Counted from the first letter of the stretch, positions 43,195 through 53,395 are shown. The stretch: DNA of 64,000 nt from Rapana venosa (GCA_028751875.1 CM054158.1:14493101-14557100), one strand, 5' to 3'. Notes: generated by a model not told the origin, from the sequence alone. Program-made: numbers and translations.

Positions 43195-43955
43195 ATTAGT
43201 GAACAGCTACGGCTCTAAACCACTGATAATCAGTACCAGCTCTAAATCTACAGTGATTCGCTATGGCACCAAAGACTAATAACTGTGAACAGCAGAACAA
43301 GTGACACACCTAAACTGATTCACTACACCACACAAAAACCAACTACTATGAACAGCTCCACATCTAAACTGATTCCCTACATCACAAAAACAATGACAAT
43401 AACTGTGAACAGCCCCCATGTCTTATTTATTTACTATTCTTTTATTTCGGGGATAAAGGAAAAAGCACTCATGTGCTTTTTAACATTCAGTCCCTGTGTG
43501 TATGCAGTTTGTAAATTTTTCATTCATTCCCACCGGTACACAATGGCCTACTCTTCCGAAAAGCGGAATGGCTTTTAACATGTGTGCAAGATGTTCTGTG
43601 TGCGCACACGGGGCCTCGGTTTATAGTCTCATCCAAGGAATTTTATGGAGAGTGGAGTCTGCACTGATGTTAACTCCAGAGGAAAAATCCTCATGAACGA
43701 AATTCGAACCCAGGTCAGCAGATCACGAGGGCATCACTCTAACCACCAGGCTATCCCATCCCCCTATCTAAAGTGTTGTCTAAAGTGATTAACTATGGCA
43801 CCAAACACCAATAACAGTGAACAGAAGATTAAGTGACACACCGCTAAACTGATTGGCTACATCACAAAAACAACAAGGAAACTAACTGTGAACAGCTCCG
43901 TGTCTAAAGTGGTTGTTAGCTACGGCACCGAAGACGACAAAGCCAGAAGAGAAGA
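43195..43955 (+). repeat. Minisatellite of about 70 bp interrupted by a SINE-B
   Basis: Units contain CTAAACTGATTCGCTACGGC, ACCAAAGACTAATAACTG and TGAACAGC, in four units to the left and three to the right of the SINE-B at 43432-43766. It lies 85 bp downstream (in transcript sense) of the normal ACSS3 stop. Confidence 0.75.
43432..43766 (-). repeat. SINE-B copy, full length, short 3' module
   Basis: TTCTTTTATTTCGGGGATAAAGG tail, AAGCACTCATGTGC, GTTAACTCCAGAGG, B box ATTCGAACCCAGG and CTAACCACCAGGCTATCCCATCCCC. Confidence 0.85.
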
Positions 43956-44039
43956 GTACAGGACGTCAGAACAGAGGTTAGCATGCACCCGACACAAAAA
44001 AGAATGGCAACAACAACACCACCGATAATTACTGCTGGT

Positions 44040-44117
44040 TCAGGGCGCCAGTCCTATGGTCTGGAGCGCCTCTTTGATGGCCGGATAGACGCCCGCGTCC
44101 TCTATAGTCACCGGCAC
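44040..44117 (-). CDS. ACSS3: ACSS3-like terminal exon (proximal)
   Basis: A 25-codon exon plus stop. The acceptor CCCCTCCTAG precedes it and the first residues are VPVTIEDAGVY, ending TIGLAP and TGA (44040-44042). The PVTIED motif right after GKPYK is the usual C-terminal end of ACSS-family enzymes. Phase 0 matches the donor of exon 44867-45042. No peroxisomal SKL-type signal is present. A homologous exon lies at 36128-36253. Confidence 0.88.
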   Translation of the reverse strand: MPVTIEDAGVYPAIKEALQTIGLAP

Positions 44118-44447
44118 CTAGGAGGGGACGTCACTCAACAGGGTTAACTCTCACACGCGCGTCCACGCGTACTTGTGCATGCATGTGCAGAGCGCACACA
44201 CACACACATGCATGCACCCACTGGTATTCAAATACAGCCCCCACCGTTCAGTGGGTGAGGAGTTACTGAGTGTGGTAAACACACGCTCACACATACACAT
44301 GTACATACAGTCACACATATACATGAATGCACACACACATGCATGAATCCTGATATAGAAACACTTACACACACACATACATACAAACATACAACATCAT
44401 ACATGTATGCATTAGTATATGCATGTTCATACATACACACATAATTA

Positions 44448-44741
44448 AAAGGTAATGGTAAAGGTGTCCCAAAGCCTAAAAGATCGTAGGAGAGCGAAGC
44501 ATCAGAGACCTCACTTCTCAAGGGGCCAGCATATTGAGGGTGGCGCCCATATCCTCTCCCTCGCTGCTTTACCTTCCCTGACCCTAAAGAGGGCAGGTAC
44601 CCATTTACAGCTGGGTGAACTGGAGGACTGTACTGAAGCCACGGCGCGTAAACGGTCACCCATCCAACTAGTAACACGCTCGATGCTGCTAACTTGGCTG
44701 GGGGAAAGCGAGCGCTCTGACCACTGAGCTATCCCGTCCCC
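44448..44741 (-). repeat. SINE-A copy 7, full length
   Basis: Reverse strand from GGTAATGGTAAAGGTGTCCC to CTCTGACCACTGAGCTATCCCGTCCC, with both the 5S-like segment and the tRNA-like head. Confidence 0.88.
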
Positions 44742-44866
44742 ACACACATGTATGTGCACACAAAAGTACACACACACACGCACACACAGAAAATACACAT
44801 GCATGCATGCCCACTCACACACACACATCTCTCTCTGTCTCTCTCTCTCTCTCACTCTCCACCCAC

Positions 44867-45042
44867 CTTGTACGGCTTTCCGGCAGCCATGGCGGCCAGT
44901 GTGTTTCGGGCCACCTTGCCCGAACGTGTTTTGGGCAACTTGGGCACCACGACGGCTTTCTTGAAAGCAGCCACTGGCCCAATCATCCTCCTCACCGCCT
45001 CCACCACCCCCTCTACCACCTGTTCCGGGGTCATCACCGAGC
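44867..45042 (-). CDS. ACSS3: ACSS3-like exon with the catalytic lysine (A10 motif)
   Basis: 176 nt. Acceptor TACGGTTTCAG precedes 45042 and donor GTGGGT follows 44867. It starts in phase 1 (the G of a split Gly) and ends in phase 0. The peptide has GPVAAFKKAVVVPKLPKTRSGKV then AGKPYK. TRSGK is the invariant A10 motif, whose lysine binds the acyl-adenylate in the first half-reaction and is also the site of regulatory acylation in this family. The match to vertebrate ACSS3 (IGPVAAFRNAV, LPKTRSGKI, GKPYK) is strong. Confidence 0.95.
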
Positions 45043-45577
45043 CTGAAACCGTAAAGCTTTGGTGAAGGAATGGGGTGTATCGTTCACAGAGTGTACCAAA
45101 AGTTTAACACACGTTTTATCAAGCGCTTTGATTTACTTTTACAAGACACAGCGCTGTATAAATTCCATTTATTATTCATTATCGTCATCACTTCAAATAC
45201 AATTTCCACAGGATTTTTTGTCCACATCTATGTCTTAATGGCTTCAAGGTCACCAATCTCTTTTTTATTTTATTTTTTTTATTCCTCAGTTGGAGTTCCG
45301 GGGTTCACCAAAGGTGAGATTTTGCGTGTGTGCGACCGTTTGCCCACCATTAAGGTAGCTGCATTCCAACTTCAGGGGAAGGACACAATTCAGACTTTGA
45401 AAAAAAAATCATCTGCTTCAAACTGCATCATTCATGTACGTGAGACAGTTCAATCAGCAGTCAATCAGCATGTTTGCAAAACATCAACTCTTATTTGACC
45501 GCAGAATCCGGGACAAGTACAGCCAGACTGGCAGATATCATACTACACATCTGAGATGTTAGCTGACGAAAGTAAAA

Positions 45578-45840
45578 TAAGAGGAGGTGTCCCAAAACCT
45601 ATGCGGTTGTTGGGGAGCGAAGAGAGAAACCTCAGCTTCTACAGGGGCCAGCATTTTGAGGGCAGCGCCCATCTCCTCTCCCTCGCTGCTTTACCTTCCC
45701 TGACCCTAAAGAGGGCAGGTATCCAATTACAGCTGGGTGAACTGGGGAACTGTAATGAAGCCAAGGTGCATGAACGGTCACCCACCTGCGAAGCAACAGC
45801 AGGAGAGCAAGTGCTCTGATTACTGAGCTATCCTGTCCCC
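45578..45840 (-). repeat. SINE-A copy 8
   Basis: Reverse strand, GGAGGTGTCCCAAAACC to CTGATTACTGAGCTATCCTGTCCCC. The 5S-like segment is partly deleted. Confidence 0.8.
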
Positions 45841-45855
45841 AGTTACAAGAGCAGA

Positions 45856-46182
45856 TAATAATAATAATAATAATGTATGGAATTTATATAGCGCTGAATC
45901 TTGTAAAGCAACAAATCAAAGCGCTCAGATTTTATTTCATACCACTTTAAGTCACGGCAGATTTCTCTCCGTGAAATTCGGGCTGCTCTCCCCGGGGAGA
46001 GCGGGAGAACGCGTCGCCACTTAGCGCTGCGCCACCCTTTCACCCTTTTTTTTTTTTTTTTTTTTCTGCAGCTGTATTTGTTTCCCTATCAGAGTGGCTT
46101 TTTTCTAAGAATTTTGCCAGGGACAACTCTCTTGTTGCCGTGGGTTTTTTTACGTGCGCTAAATAATTACGTGTAACACACG

Positions 46183-46213
<31 letters not shown>

Positions 46214-46352
46214 TAGCGCCCAGACCACCACTCATGGTCCAATGGATGGGGGAAAAATTTCCGGTCCAAACGGGGTACGAACCGCCGCACACTTCAGACC
46301 CGGACTTTTCGCTTTCTAGACAGGCGCGTTACCTCTAGACCACCGATCCACC
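45856..46352 (-). repeat. SINE-C copy, full length, young
   Basis: (ATA)n end, TTATATAGCGCTGAATCTTG, CCCCGGGGAGAGCG, an internal T run (46045-46065) and a tRNA-like head ending CTAGACCACCGATCCACC. It is almost identical to the copy at 15770-16250. Confidence 0.9.
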
Positions 46353-47139
46353 GATAACAGACCTGTGACAGCAATGGACAACAGTGAACAGTCACACACA
46401 AAGGCAAGGCCCTCACCTCCTCTTCACTGTTCATGGGCACAATCCAGAATGTGTTTATCACAATTTTTTCAATCAATAGGAATACACACACACACACACA
46501 CACAAAGCTAAAACAGCACACAGACAATATTAACTTTATGAAAATCAAACTCTGACAATCAACTTCTGATACTTTCTTTGCATTCTCTTTCCAGGTGGGG
46601 AGCATAGAACTTAGTCTTCTCCTGTGCTTGTAAATTTGCAGGCACTGGCATGTCTGCACTTACAGCTGACCTAGGAGATAGTAAAAAAAATCCCCACCCG
46701 TAATTCACTAGATGTGCCACCTAGATCTGAACCCATGACTTCATGAACCCACAGAATCTTAACCACTCAGCTACATGTTTGTTGAAGTAGTCTTTTTCTC
46801 TTACCCTGTTCGACGAAATCATGAATGAATCTACGATTCATAGGGCGCATAAAAATGTCCATGCCCATTGATGACACTAAGGCACAAGTAACTATCAATA
46901 AAAACAGAAATGTTAAAAATGACATACCATTCTCTACCTCACCAAGTTACACAATAGACACACATCAGTGATTCTTTAAAAAAAACCACAACCCAACAAA
47001 AACAAAAACAACATAACACACAAATATCCATGCTGTATCTTGTATCAAGCGCTTTGATTTCTTCTTTTTCTAGATTTTTTTTTTTGTTCTTCTTCTTTGA
47101 ATCTTTACAAGATTAAGCGCTATATAAATTCCATGTATT
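46353..47139. other. Intronic spacer
   Basis: (CA)n at 46484-46505. A tRNA-like fragment at about 46700-46770 (GATCTGAACCCATGACTTC, CTTAACCACTCAGCTAC). A SINE-C-like end at 47045-47140. No exon seen. Confidence 0.55.
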
Positions 47140-47264
47140 ATTATATTTTAAAATTATTACCATCATTATTATTATATCATTATTATTATATTATTGTTAT
47201 CATTATTGTTATTATTATTATCATTATTGTTATTATTATTATTATATTATCATTATCATTATTG
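47140..47264. repeat. (ATT)n next to an ACSS3 donor
   Basis: An imperfect ATT/ATC triplet array ending six bases from the 5' splice-site motif GTGAGA of exon 47271-47370. Confidence 0.9.
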
Positions 47265-47270
47265 TCTCAC

Positions 47271-47370
47271 CGTGTTTGACGACGCACAGGCCCACAGGCA
47301 CCTCCCCCTTCATCTTGTCAGGCACCCCTATCACCGCCGCCTCCACCACCTCATCAAACTCCAGTATTGC
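47271..47370 (-). CDS. ACSS3: ACSS3-like exon
   Basis: 100 nt, from acceptor GACTGCAG to donor GTGAGA, phase 0 in and phase 1 out. Peptide AILEFDEVVEAAVIGVPDKM then KGEVPVGLCVVKHG. In human ACSS3 this is the VADCAVVGKEDPLKGHVPLALCVL region of the C-terminal lid domain that swings between the adenylation and thioesterification conformations. The frame is intact and the coding strand GC-rich. Confidence 0.93.
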
Positions 47371-47373
47371 CTG

Positions 47374-47496
47374 CAGTCACACGCCTCACATCAGTAACAA
47401 GTCACATGCCTCACATCAGTAACAAGTCACATGCCTCACATCAGTAACAAGTCACACGCTTCCCATCAGTAACAAGTCACATGCCTCACATCAGGA
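47374..47496. repeat. 26-bp minisatellite at an ACSS3 acceptor
   Basis: About five units of CACATGCCTCACATCAGTAACAAGT. It begins three bases from the acceptor AG of exon 47271-47370, so the polypyrimidine/branch zone is itself made of repeat units. Confidence 0.88.
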
Positions 47497-47504
47497 AGGA
47501 AGGT

Positions 47505-47850
47505 GGCAGGATGGTTAAGATGTTCGCCTGCCAACAAGTTAACTGTGAGGTTCTGAATTCGATTCCCAGCCTCGCTCTTTCTTCCCAGTTTGACAAAAAA
47601 ATCGAACTGAATGTCAAAGTCCTTCGGATGAGACTATAAACTGAGGCCCCGTGTGTGAACGCATGCAAAACATCTTGCGCACACGTTAAATCCTGTTCTG
47701 CTTTTCGGAAGAGTAGGCCATTGTGTGCCGGTGGAAACAGATGACAAAATTTACAAAACCTCATACACACGGGGACTGGATGTAAAAAAGCACATGGGTG
47801 CTTATTCCATTATCCTCGATATAAAAGAATAAATTAATTAATTATTTAAA
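47505..47850 (+). repeat. SINE-B body with a different tRNA-like head
   Basis: The head GGTGGCAGGATGGTTAAGATG and AATTCGATTCCCAGCC is the type seen in tandem at 2070-2570, joined to a SINE-B body (CGGATGAGACTATAAACTGAGG ... TTATCCTCGATATAAAAG). It shows that this head belongs to the same composite family. Confidence 0.85.
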
Positions 47851-47875
47851 AAATAAATAAAAAATCACTGTCTTC

Positions 47876-48215
47876 TTCTTCTTCATCAAACACTCAGACA
47901 GCAAATATTGTTGTCTGTCATATGAGCAAAAATGCATTGCGCTGCCATTAAGTGCCTGACAAGTCAGGCCCAGCGCATCCGTCTTCAGTGAGGGAGAGAT
48001 TTGTTACCTTTTAAGCCTTTCTGGGAAAAAAGGGCTGGAAAATGGAACCAAGAAGGCAGAAGAAAAAAAACGAAGGAGGTGACAGGAAGAAAAAGAACAA
48101 AGCAGAAACAAAACTAGGGATAGAAAAGAGGGAATTCCTAGCACAGAATTTCCAAAAGGAGGGGATGCTATTTATACAGACAGCCACCCCCCCACCCCTC
48201 AAGCATCCCCATGAG
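47876..48215 (-). repeat. Family E copy
   Basis: CTTCTTCTTCTTC..ACACTCAGACAGCAAATATTG, CTGACAAGTCAGGCCCAGCGC and ATACAGACAGCCACCC. Confidence 0.85.
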
Positions 48216-48249
48216 GGTAACAAGTGCATGAAACTACCAGCTGACATAA

Positions 48250-48400
48250 AGGGAGTATATACACGACACTGGCCCAGGCCAAAAGCTCTGTCAGTTATTG
48301 TTGAAGCCAAGTGCCAAGGCCTACACTGAAATGTTGTTATATTTCAAATGTTGTCCATTGAGATTGTCTTCAGCCATGACACACTCTAAGCACAAGTGTA
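48250..48400 (-). repeat. Family G fragment
   Basis: CTGGCCCAGGCCAAAAGCTCTGTCAG, GCCAAGTGCCAAGGCCTACACTG and CAGCCATGACACACTC. Confidence 0.7.
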
Positions 48401-48584
48401 TGCCTGTGTTTGTGCACAAGTGTGTGTGCGTGCATGCATGCATGCATGTGTGGATGAACATGTGTGCATGCATGCATCTATGCACTTGCGCAAGCATGTA
48501 CCTCTGCAAGCATGCATGCATGTGTTTGTACATGTATTATATGCACATGTGTATGTGTATGCATGCACTTGTGGCCACATTTAA

Positions 48585-48668
48585 GTCAAAGTCAGAAATC
48601 AAAGTCAAAATATTATTTTCAGGTGGTACACTGAATAAGCAAAACGCTTGGTGTTTTTTTTCTCCTTT
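48585..48668 (-). repeat. Family H fragment
   Basis: CAAAGTCAGAAATCAAAGTC, ATTTTCAGGTGGTACACTGAATAAGC. The same end as at 51082 and 51326. Confidence 0.6.
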
Positions 48669-48758
48669 TATTTGAGTATGTATGCATGTGCCTGTATGGA
48701 TGTGTATTTACATAATTTTCATATGCATGAATGCATGCGTGTGTTGGTGTGTTCCTAC

Positions 48759-48881
48759 CTCCTCAAGCGCTCCAGCAGACAGACGATGTCCGGCCACGTT
48801 GATGACGTCATCATTCCGCGACAACACCGATATGTAGCCATCTTCATCCCGTATGCCGGCATCCATGGTGGCGTAGTATCC
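48759..48881 (-). CDS. ACSS3: ACSS3-like exon with the A8 hinge motif
   Basis: 41 codons in phase 0/0 between acceptor TTTCGGCAG and donor GTAGGA. Peptide [20 protein letters not shown], then [21 protein letters not shown]. The segment holds the A7 (TxDxG) aspartate and the A8 [12 protein letters not shown] hinge, where the lid rotates about the D/K hinge residue and the GHR arginine region contacts CoA. All key residues are present. It is nearly collinear with human ACSS3 ([34 protein letters not shown]). Confidence 0.96.
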
Positions 48882-50035
48882 CTGCCGAAAGAAAAGAAAA
48901 GATAATCAAAATGATAATCACAATCATGACAAATAGGCCAACAAACAAGGAGATACATAGCCAGTTTTGCCATATATGACTGCAGTCTTGGTAGCATAGT
49001 GTCCCTGCCAATCAACCCCAAACCCCTACACAGACAAAACTGATATTAAAGCAAACTTCAAATACTGAAAACAAACTATATAGCCATTTTCATCATGTAT
49101 ACATGGTTACATAGTATCCCTGCAATACATATATAAAGGAAGAAAAAACATAAATATAAAAGATTCTAGAAAAGAAAGACTGGCCTCTCTATCATGCATG
49201 CCTGCATCACATCAACAGAAATGGCACTTGGATAACTAGAAGTTAAGCACATAACAGCTGTAATGGTACATTATGTGATAAAAAAACAAAGAGTGATTGG
49301 TTAAAACCAAAGCTTTTGGTAATCAGAAACACCAACAGAAATGGTGCTCAGATAACTACAAATTTAGCACCAGTTGCCATAGTGCAGTGGTTAGCGCCTT
49401 GGGCTTTTGAAATTTTTTCATCCATTCCTAACCACATGCAATGGCCTACTCTTCTGAAGGGCCGAACAAGTTTGATGTGTCCGCAAGATGTTCTGAGTTG
49501 AGTTCATACATAGAACCTCAGTTTAAAGTCTCATCCAAAGGACTTTAAGGGGAGTGGAGTTGATATCGATGTTAACTCCAGATACTGATGTTAACTCCAG
49601 GGGAAAAATACCCTCTAATGGGTGCCTTAGTGATGGCTCGAACCCAGGCCATTAAATCAAAAACTCAATGCTCTAACTGCTAGGCTATCCCACCCCCTAT
49701 TCACTGTTCAATGATGTGGCCCTCTTTCAATTTTCTTGCACCTAATAGAACACACAGCTCAAACACAGCTGCACCAAGATGATAAAATAAGCAAGAAACC
49801 TGCAACGCTGTAGCATAGAATTAACACAGGGGGGTTTTTGTGGGGGGTTTTCTGTTCCTTGGCCAGAACTCCAAGGTTCACCAATAATGAGATGATGCTG
49901 TGTATGCGACTGTTTACCCACCATTAAAGGTAGCCACATTCCAACCTTGGGGATACAGGACTGTTTGATTCTACTGATGGATGGGTTTCCAATCTACAGA
50001 CTGAATGAACGGCTCAAGAGGCAACACCAACTCAC
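48882..50035. other. Intron with a SINE-B
   Basis: A diverged tandem duplication of downstream intron sequence (ACGATGT/TAGCATAGTGTCCCTGCCAATC near 48990 and ACATAGTATCCCTGCAAT near 49110 echo the exon's acceptor end). A SINE-B copy lies at 49425-49698, and a SINE-B 3' module (reversed) at 49840-49960. Confidence 0.55.
49425..49698 (-). repeat. SINE-B copy
   Basis: CAATGGCCTACTCTTCTGAAGG, CGATGTTAACTCCAG twice, GGCTCGAACCCAGGCC and CTAACTGCTAGGCTATCCCACCCCC. A SINE-D-like head fragment (CATAGTGCAGTGGTTAGCGCC) abuts its left end. Confidence 0.8.
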
Positions 50036-50117
50036 TTCTTTGCGGGTGAAGTAGGTCTCCTTGAAGTGATCGTCAGCCTTCCACAAGGTAGAAAATGCAC
50101 CAGGGGGCAAGGGGAGT
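50036..50117 (-). CDS. ACSS3: ACSS3-like exon
   Basis: 82 nt, phase 2 in and phase 0 out, acceptor CTGCTGCACAG, donor GTGAGT. With two bases from the previous exon it reads KLPLPPGAFSTLWKADDHFKETYFTRKE. LPLPPGxxxxLW is the hallmark of this part of ACSS enzymes, just before the A7 segment. All positions that I know to be conserved are kept. Confidence 0.94.
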
Positions 50118-50166
50118 CTGTGCAGCAGTGACAGCAGTTCAGCATTTTGTGTGTGTGTGTGTTGGT

Positions 50167-50258
50167 GGGGGGGGGGGGGGGGGGGGGGGGGTAGGGGTGG
50201 TGTGTGTGTTGTATTGTGTTGTGTGTGTTGTATTGTGTTGTGTTGTGTTGTGTTGTGT
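50167..50258 (+). repeat. Poly-G run of 25 and (TTGTG)n
   Basis: A G homopolymer at 50167-50191 followed by TGTGTTGTATTGTGTTG pentamers. A SINE-B-like tail fragment follows at 50285-50350. Confidence 0.85.
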
Positions 50259-50814
50259 CAGAGAGAAAGATAATGACAATAACAATGACAAATTCTTTTA
50301 TTTCGAGGATAATGAATAAGCACCCATGTGCTTTTTTACATCCAGTCCCCATCCTTATGGATATATATGATAATAAAATAAAATAAAGCCCATAGCAATA
50401 CACTTACACAGAAAAAATATCTACACAAAAATCCCCACAAAAATCACCGAAGAGAGAGAAAGAAAAAAAGTAGCAACAAGTAAGAAAGAAAGCAAAACAG
50501 AAAACACAGAAACAACCGAAAAACTAGCAAGAACCAAGAGCTAAACAAAAGCGGCAACAACAACAAGGGGAGAGGGGACAACCGAATAGTCTCCCCTCAA
50601 AAAAACAACCCCAAACCCAAACCAAAACAGAACCAAACAAAGCAAAACCTCCATAAAATAAAGGAGAACAAACCACGTAAATAGTATCATTTTGGCTAAA
50701 AGAAAGAAATGTCAAAAGTTCTTTGTGCTTTTACGGGAGGCAACAGCAATAGTAAACTACATGAAACAAATATTGTATAAGCAATTTGCATCCCCATGCA
50801 CACGTACACAGAGA

Positions 50815-51080
<266 letters not shown>

Positions 51081-51081
51081 T

Positions 51082-51285
51082 GAAGTCAAACTTTTATTTC
51101 CAGATGTTACATTGAATAAGCAGGGCAATTGCTTTTTTTCATCAAGCCATCTATCTAAATATCAAAAATAATCTTGAATAATAACATATATGCATACAAA
51201 GAATTAAAAAAAAATTAAACAATAATAATCCCATAATAAGTGTGCATGCGTGTATGCGTACATGTGTGTGTGCGTGTCTTCTCTA

Positions 51286-51327
<42 letters not shown>

Positions 51328-51430
51328 AAGTCAAGTCAAGTCAAAATTTTATTTCCAGATGGTACATTGAATAAGCAATGCATTTGCTTTTTTTCATCAA
51401 GCCATCTATCTAAGAACAAATTTCGTAATG
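51082..51430 (-). repeat. Two family H ends around a (GT)n
   Basis: GAAGTCAAACTTTTATTTCCAGATG..TACATTGAATAAGCA..CATCAAGCCATCTATC at 51082-51150, and again from 51326 ((TCAAG)4 start) to 51413. The (GT)n at 51290-51325 lies between. The two copies are closely similar. Confidence 0.75.
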
Positions 51431-51523
51431 ATTATACTAAGACACTACATTATTATATACAAATAGTGTGTGTGTGCGTGTGTGTGTGTGTGTGCGCGCG
51501 CCCTTGTCTCAGGGAGGACTCAC

Positions 51524-51587
51524 TTGACAAAGATTTCCCCCAGCTCCCCAGCATCAGTCTCGTTTCCAACTTCGTCCAACACCTTCA
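51524..51587 (-). CDS. ACSS3: ACSS3-like short exon
   Basis: 64 nt, phase 1 in and phase 2 out, acceptor TTGTGTTACAG, donor GTGAGT. The peptide after the split first codon is KVLDEVGNETDAGELGEIFVK. It matches the segment after VPGYNV in ACSS3 (MILDDNMQK..LGNIVVK). The phases fit both the next exon and an upstream exon ending in one base. That upstream exon was not found. Confidence 0.92.
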
Positions 51588-51599
51588 CTGTAACACAAG

Positions 51600-51614
51600 T
51601 CACAGCACACACTG

Positions 51615-51649
<35 letters not shown>

Positions 51650-51822
51650 CCACCACCATCATCATCATCATCACCACCATCATCATCACCACCATCATCA
51701 TCACCACCATCATCATCATCACCATCATCACTATCATCATCACCATTATCATCATCACCACCACCACCACCACCACCATCATCATCACCATCCACCACCA
51801 TCATCATCATCATTGTCATCAA
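51600..51822. repeat. (CAT/CAC)n at an ACSS3 acceptor
   Basis: About 210 bp of CATCAT and CACCAC triplets, starting about 25 bp upstream (transcript sense) of the acceptor of exon 51524-51587. Confidence 0.92.
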
Positions 51823-52049
51823 ACCCCTCTCCCCTTACCCCTCAGTCTTTGTGTGCCTTGCCTCCCTCCCTGCAAGACACATGAAGCAGTCAAGGCTCTC
51901 CATGATACAGTCTCTTCACACTTTTCTTTCCCTTTCTGTAAGTATCACTGATGAAGAATTACATGTTTATTCTCCTTGTGAAACTGGAATTTGAATTTCG
52001 TTCTTTCTTTATTTTTCTTTCATTCCCCAGCTAGAGCCCTGAGGTTTTT

Positions 52050-52470
52050 AAAATTCTTGTATATCGAGGATAATGGAATAAGAACTTATGTGCTTTTTTA
52101 CATCCAGTCCCTGTGTCTATGTGGTTTTTGTAAATTCTGTCATCTGTTCCCACCAGCACACAATGGCCTACTCTTACGAAAAGCGGAACAGGATTTAACG
52201 TGTGCGCAAGATGTTCTGCGTGCGTTTGCACACGGGGCCTGGGTTTATAGTCTCATCCGAAGGACTTTTGGGAAGAGTGGAGTCAGCACTGATGTTAACT
52301 CCAGGGGAAAATATCCCCTTGAACGGGAATCAAACCCGGGTCGTCAGATTGCCAGCGCAATGTTCTAACCACTTAACAGCAGGGAGAAGATCCCCTTGAA
52401 CGGGCGCCTTGGTGGTGGCTTGAACCCGTGCCATCAGATCACGAGCACAACGCTCTAACCACTAGGCTAC
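52050..52470 (-). repeat. SINE-B copy with a doubled head
   Basis: Tail TTGTATATCGAGGATAATGG at the left, then a B box (CGGGAATCAAACCCGGGTC) followed by a second head (GGTGGCTTGAACCCGTGCCATCAGATCACGAGC..CTAACCACTAGGCTACCCTG). Confidence 0.85.
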
Positions 52471-52839
52471 CCTGCACCCTGAAAGTTGAATTATAAACCA
52501 TTAAACTTTTAGTCGTCAGCATTTTTCTGTATTTCAATTTTTCACAGACGACAGTGTAATAAACATTGATTTGGACCAGCAATAGGCTCACCTAGGTTTA
52601 AAATTTTTTTAAATTTTATTGAAGTGTTGTAGTTTACCCTCATTTACCTTCACTACATACACATAGAAACATAAAATATGTCATTAACAAAAAGAAAAGA
52701 ATAAGCAACTGTATTACCAATACAGACATACACAGACATTTGCATATAAATCCTTTCACACATACACATATACACACACACAACACATACTGGCTACACA
52801 TACACACTTCCCACGACCACCCACATTCTGACAAAATCA

Positions 52840-52980
52840 CACACTAACACACACCAACCCTCTCTCAAACACACACACCAACCCTCTCTCAAACACATAC
52901 ACACACACACCAACCCTCTCACCCACCCACACAAACACAAGCACACACACAAACACACATGCATTCACACACACACACAC
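52840..52980. repeat. (CA)n with CCAACCCTCTCTCAAACA units
   Basis: A CA-rich run including three tandem copies of an 18-26 bp unit. Confidence 0.85.
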
Positions 52981-53021
52981 TAAATGTGAATAGACGTTAA
53001 ATAAAGAGATCACACATACAA

Positions 53022-53212
53022 GGCACAACATCTTGCACACACGTTAAATCCTGTTCCGCTTTTCGTAAGAGTAGGCCATTGTGTGCCGGTGGGAACAGAT
53101 GACAGAATTTACAAAACTGCATACACATGGGGACTGGATGTTAAAAAAAAGCACATAAGTGCTTATTCCATTATCCTCGATATAAAAGAATTAAATAAAT
53201 AAATAAATAAAT
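53022..53212 (+). repeat. SINE-B 3' half
   Basis: CAACATCTTGCACACACGTTAAATCC to TTATCCTCGATATAAAAG and (AAAT)n. It appears to split a CA-rich block, because ACTAAATGTGAATAGAC occurs on both sides (52979 and 53231). Confidence 0.85.
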
Positions 53213-53221
53213 AAATGCATT

Positions 53222-53364
53222 CACACACACACTAAATGTGAATAGACTTAAACTAAAGATATCACACACACATACATAAACACCCTCTCACCCACCCAAC
53301 AAACACAAACATGCATTCAAACACACACACACACAGCACACACACACACACACACACACACATG

Positions 53365-53395
<31 letters not shown>

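Noticed and set aside
45070..45498. 142-codon + strand ORF between ACSS3 exons
   Set aside because: Composed of a SINE-C-like end and a reversed SINE-B 3' module; no domain.
51945..51985. Second hammerhead (CTGATGA ... GAAAC)
   Set aside because: No stem II closes next to the core and no stem I pairing is present.
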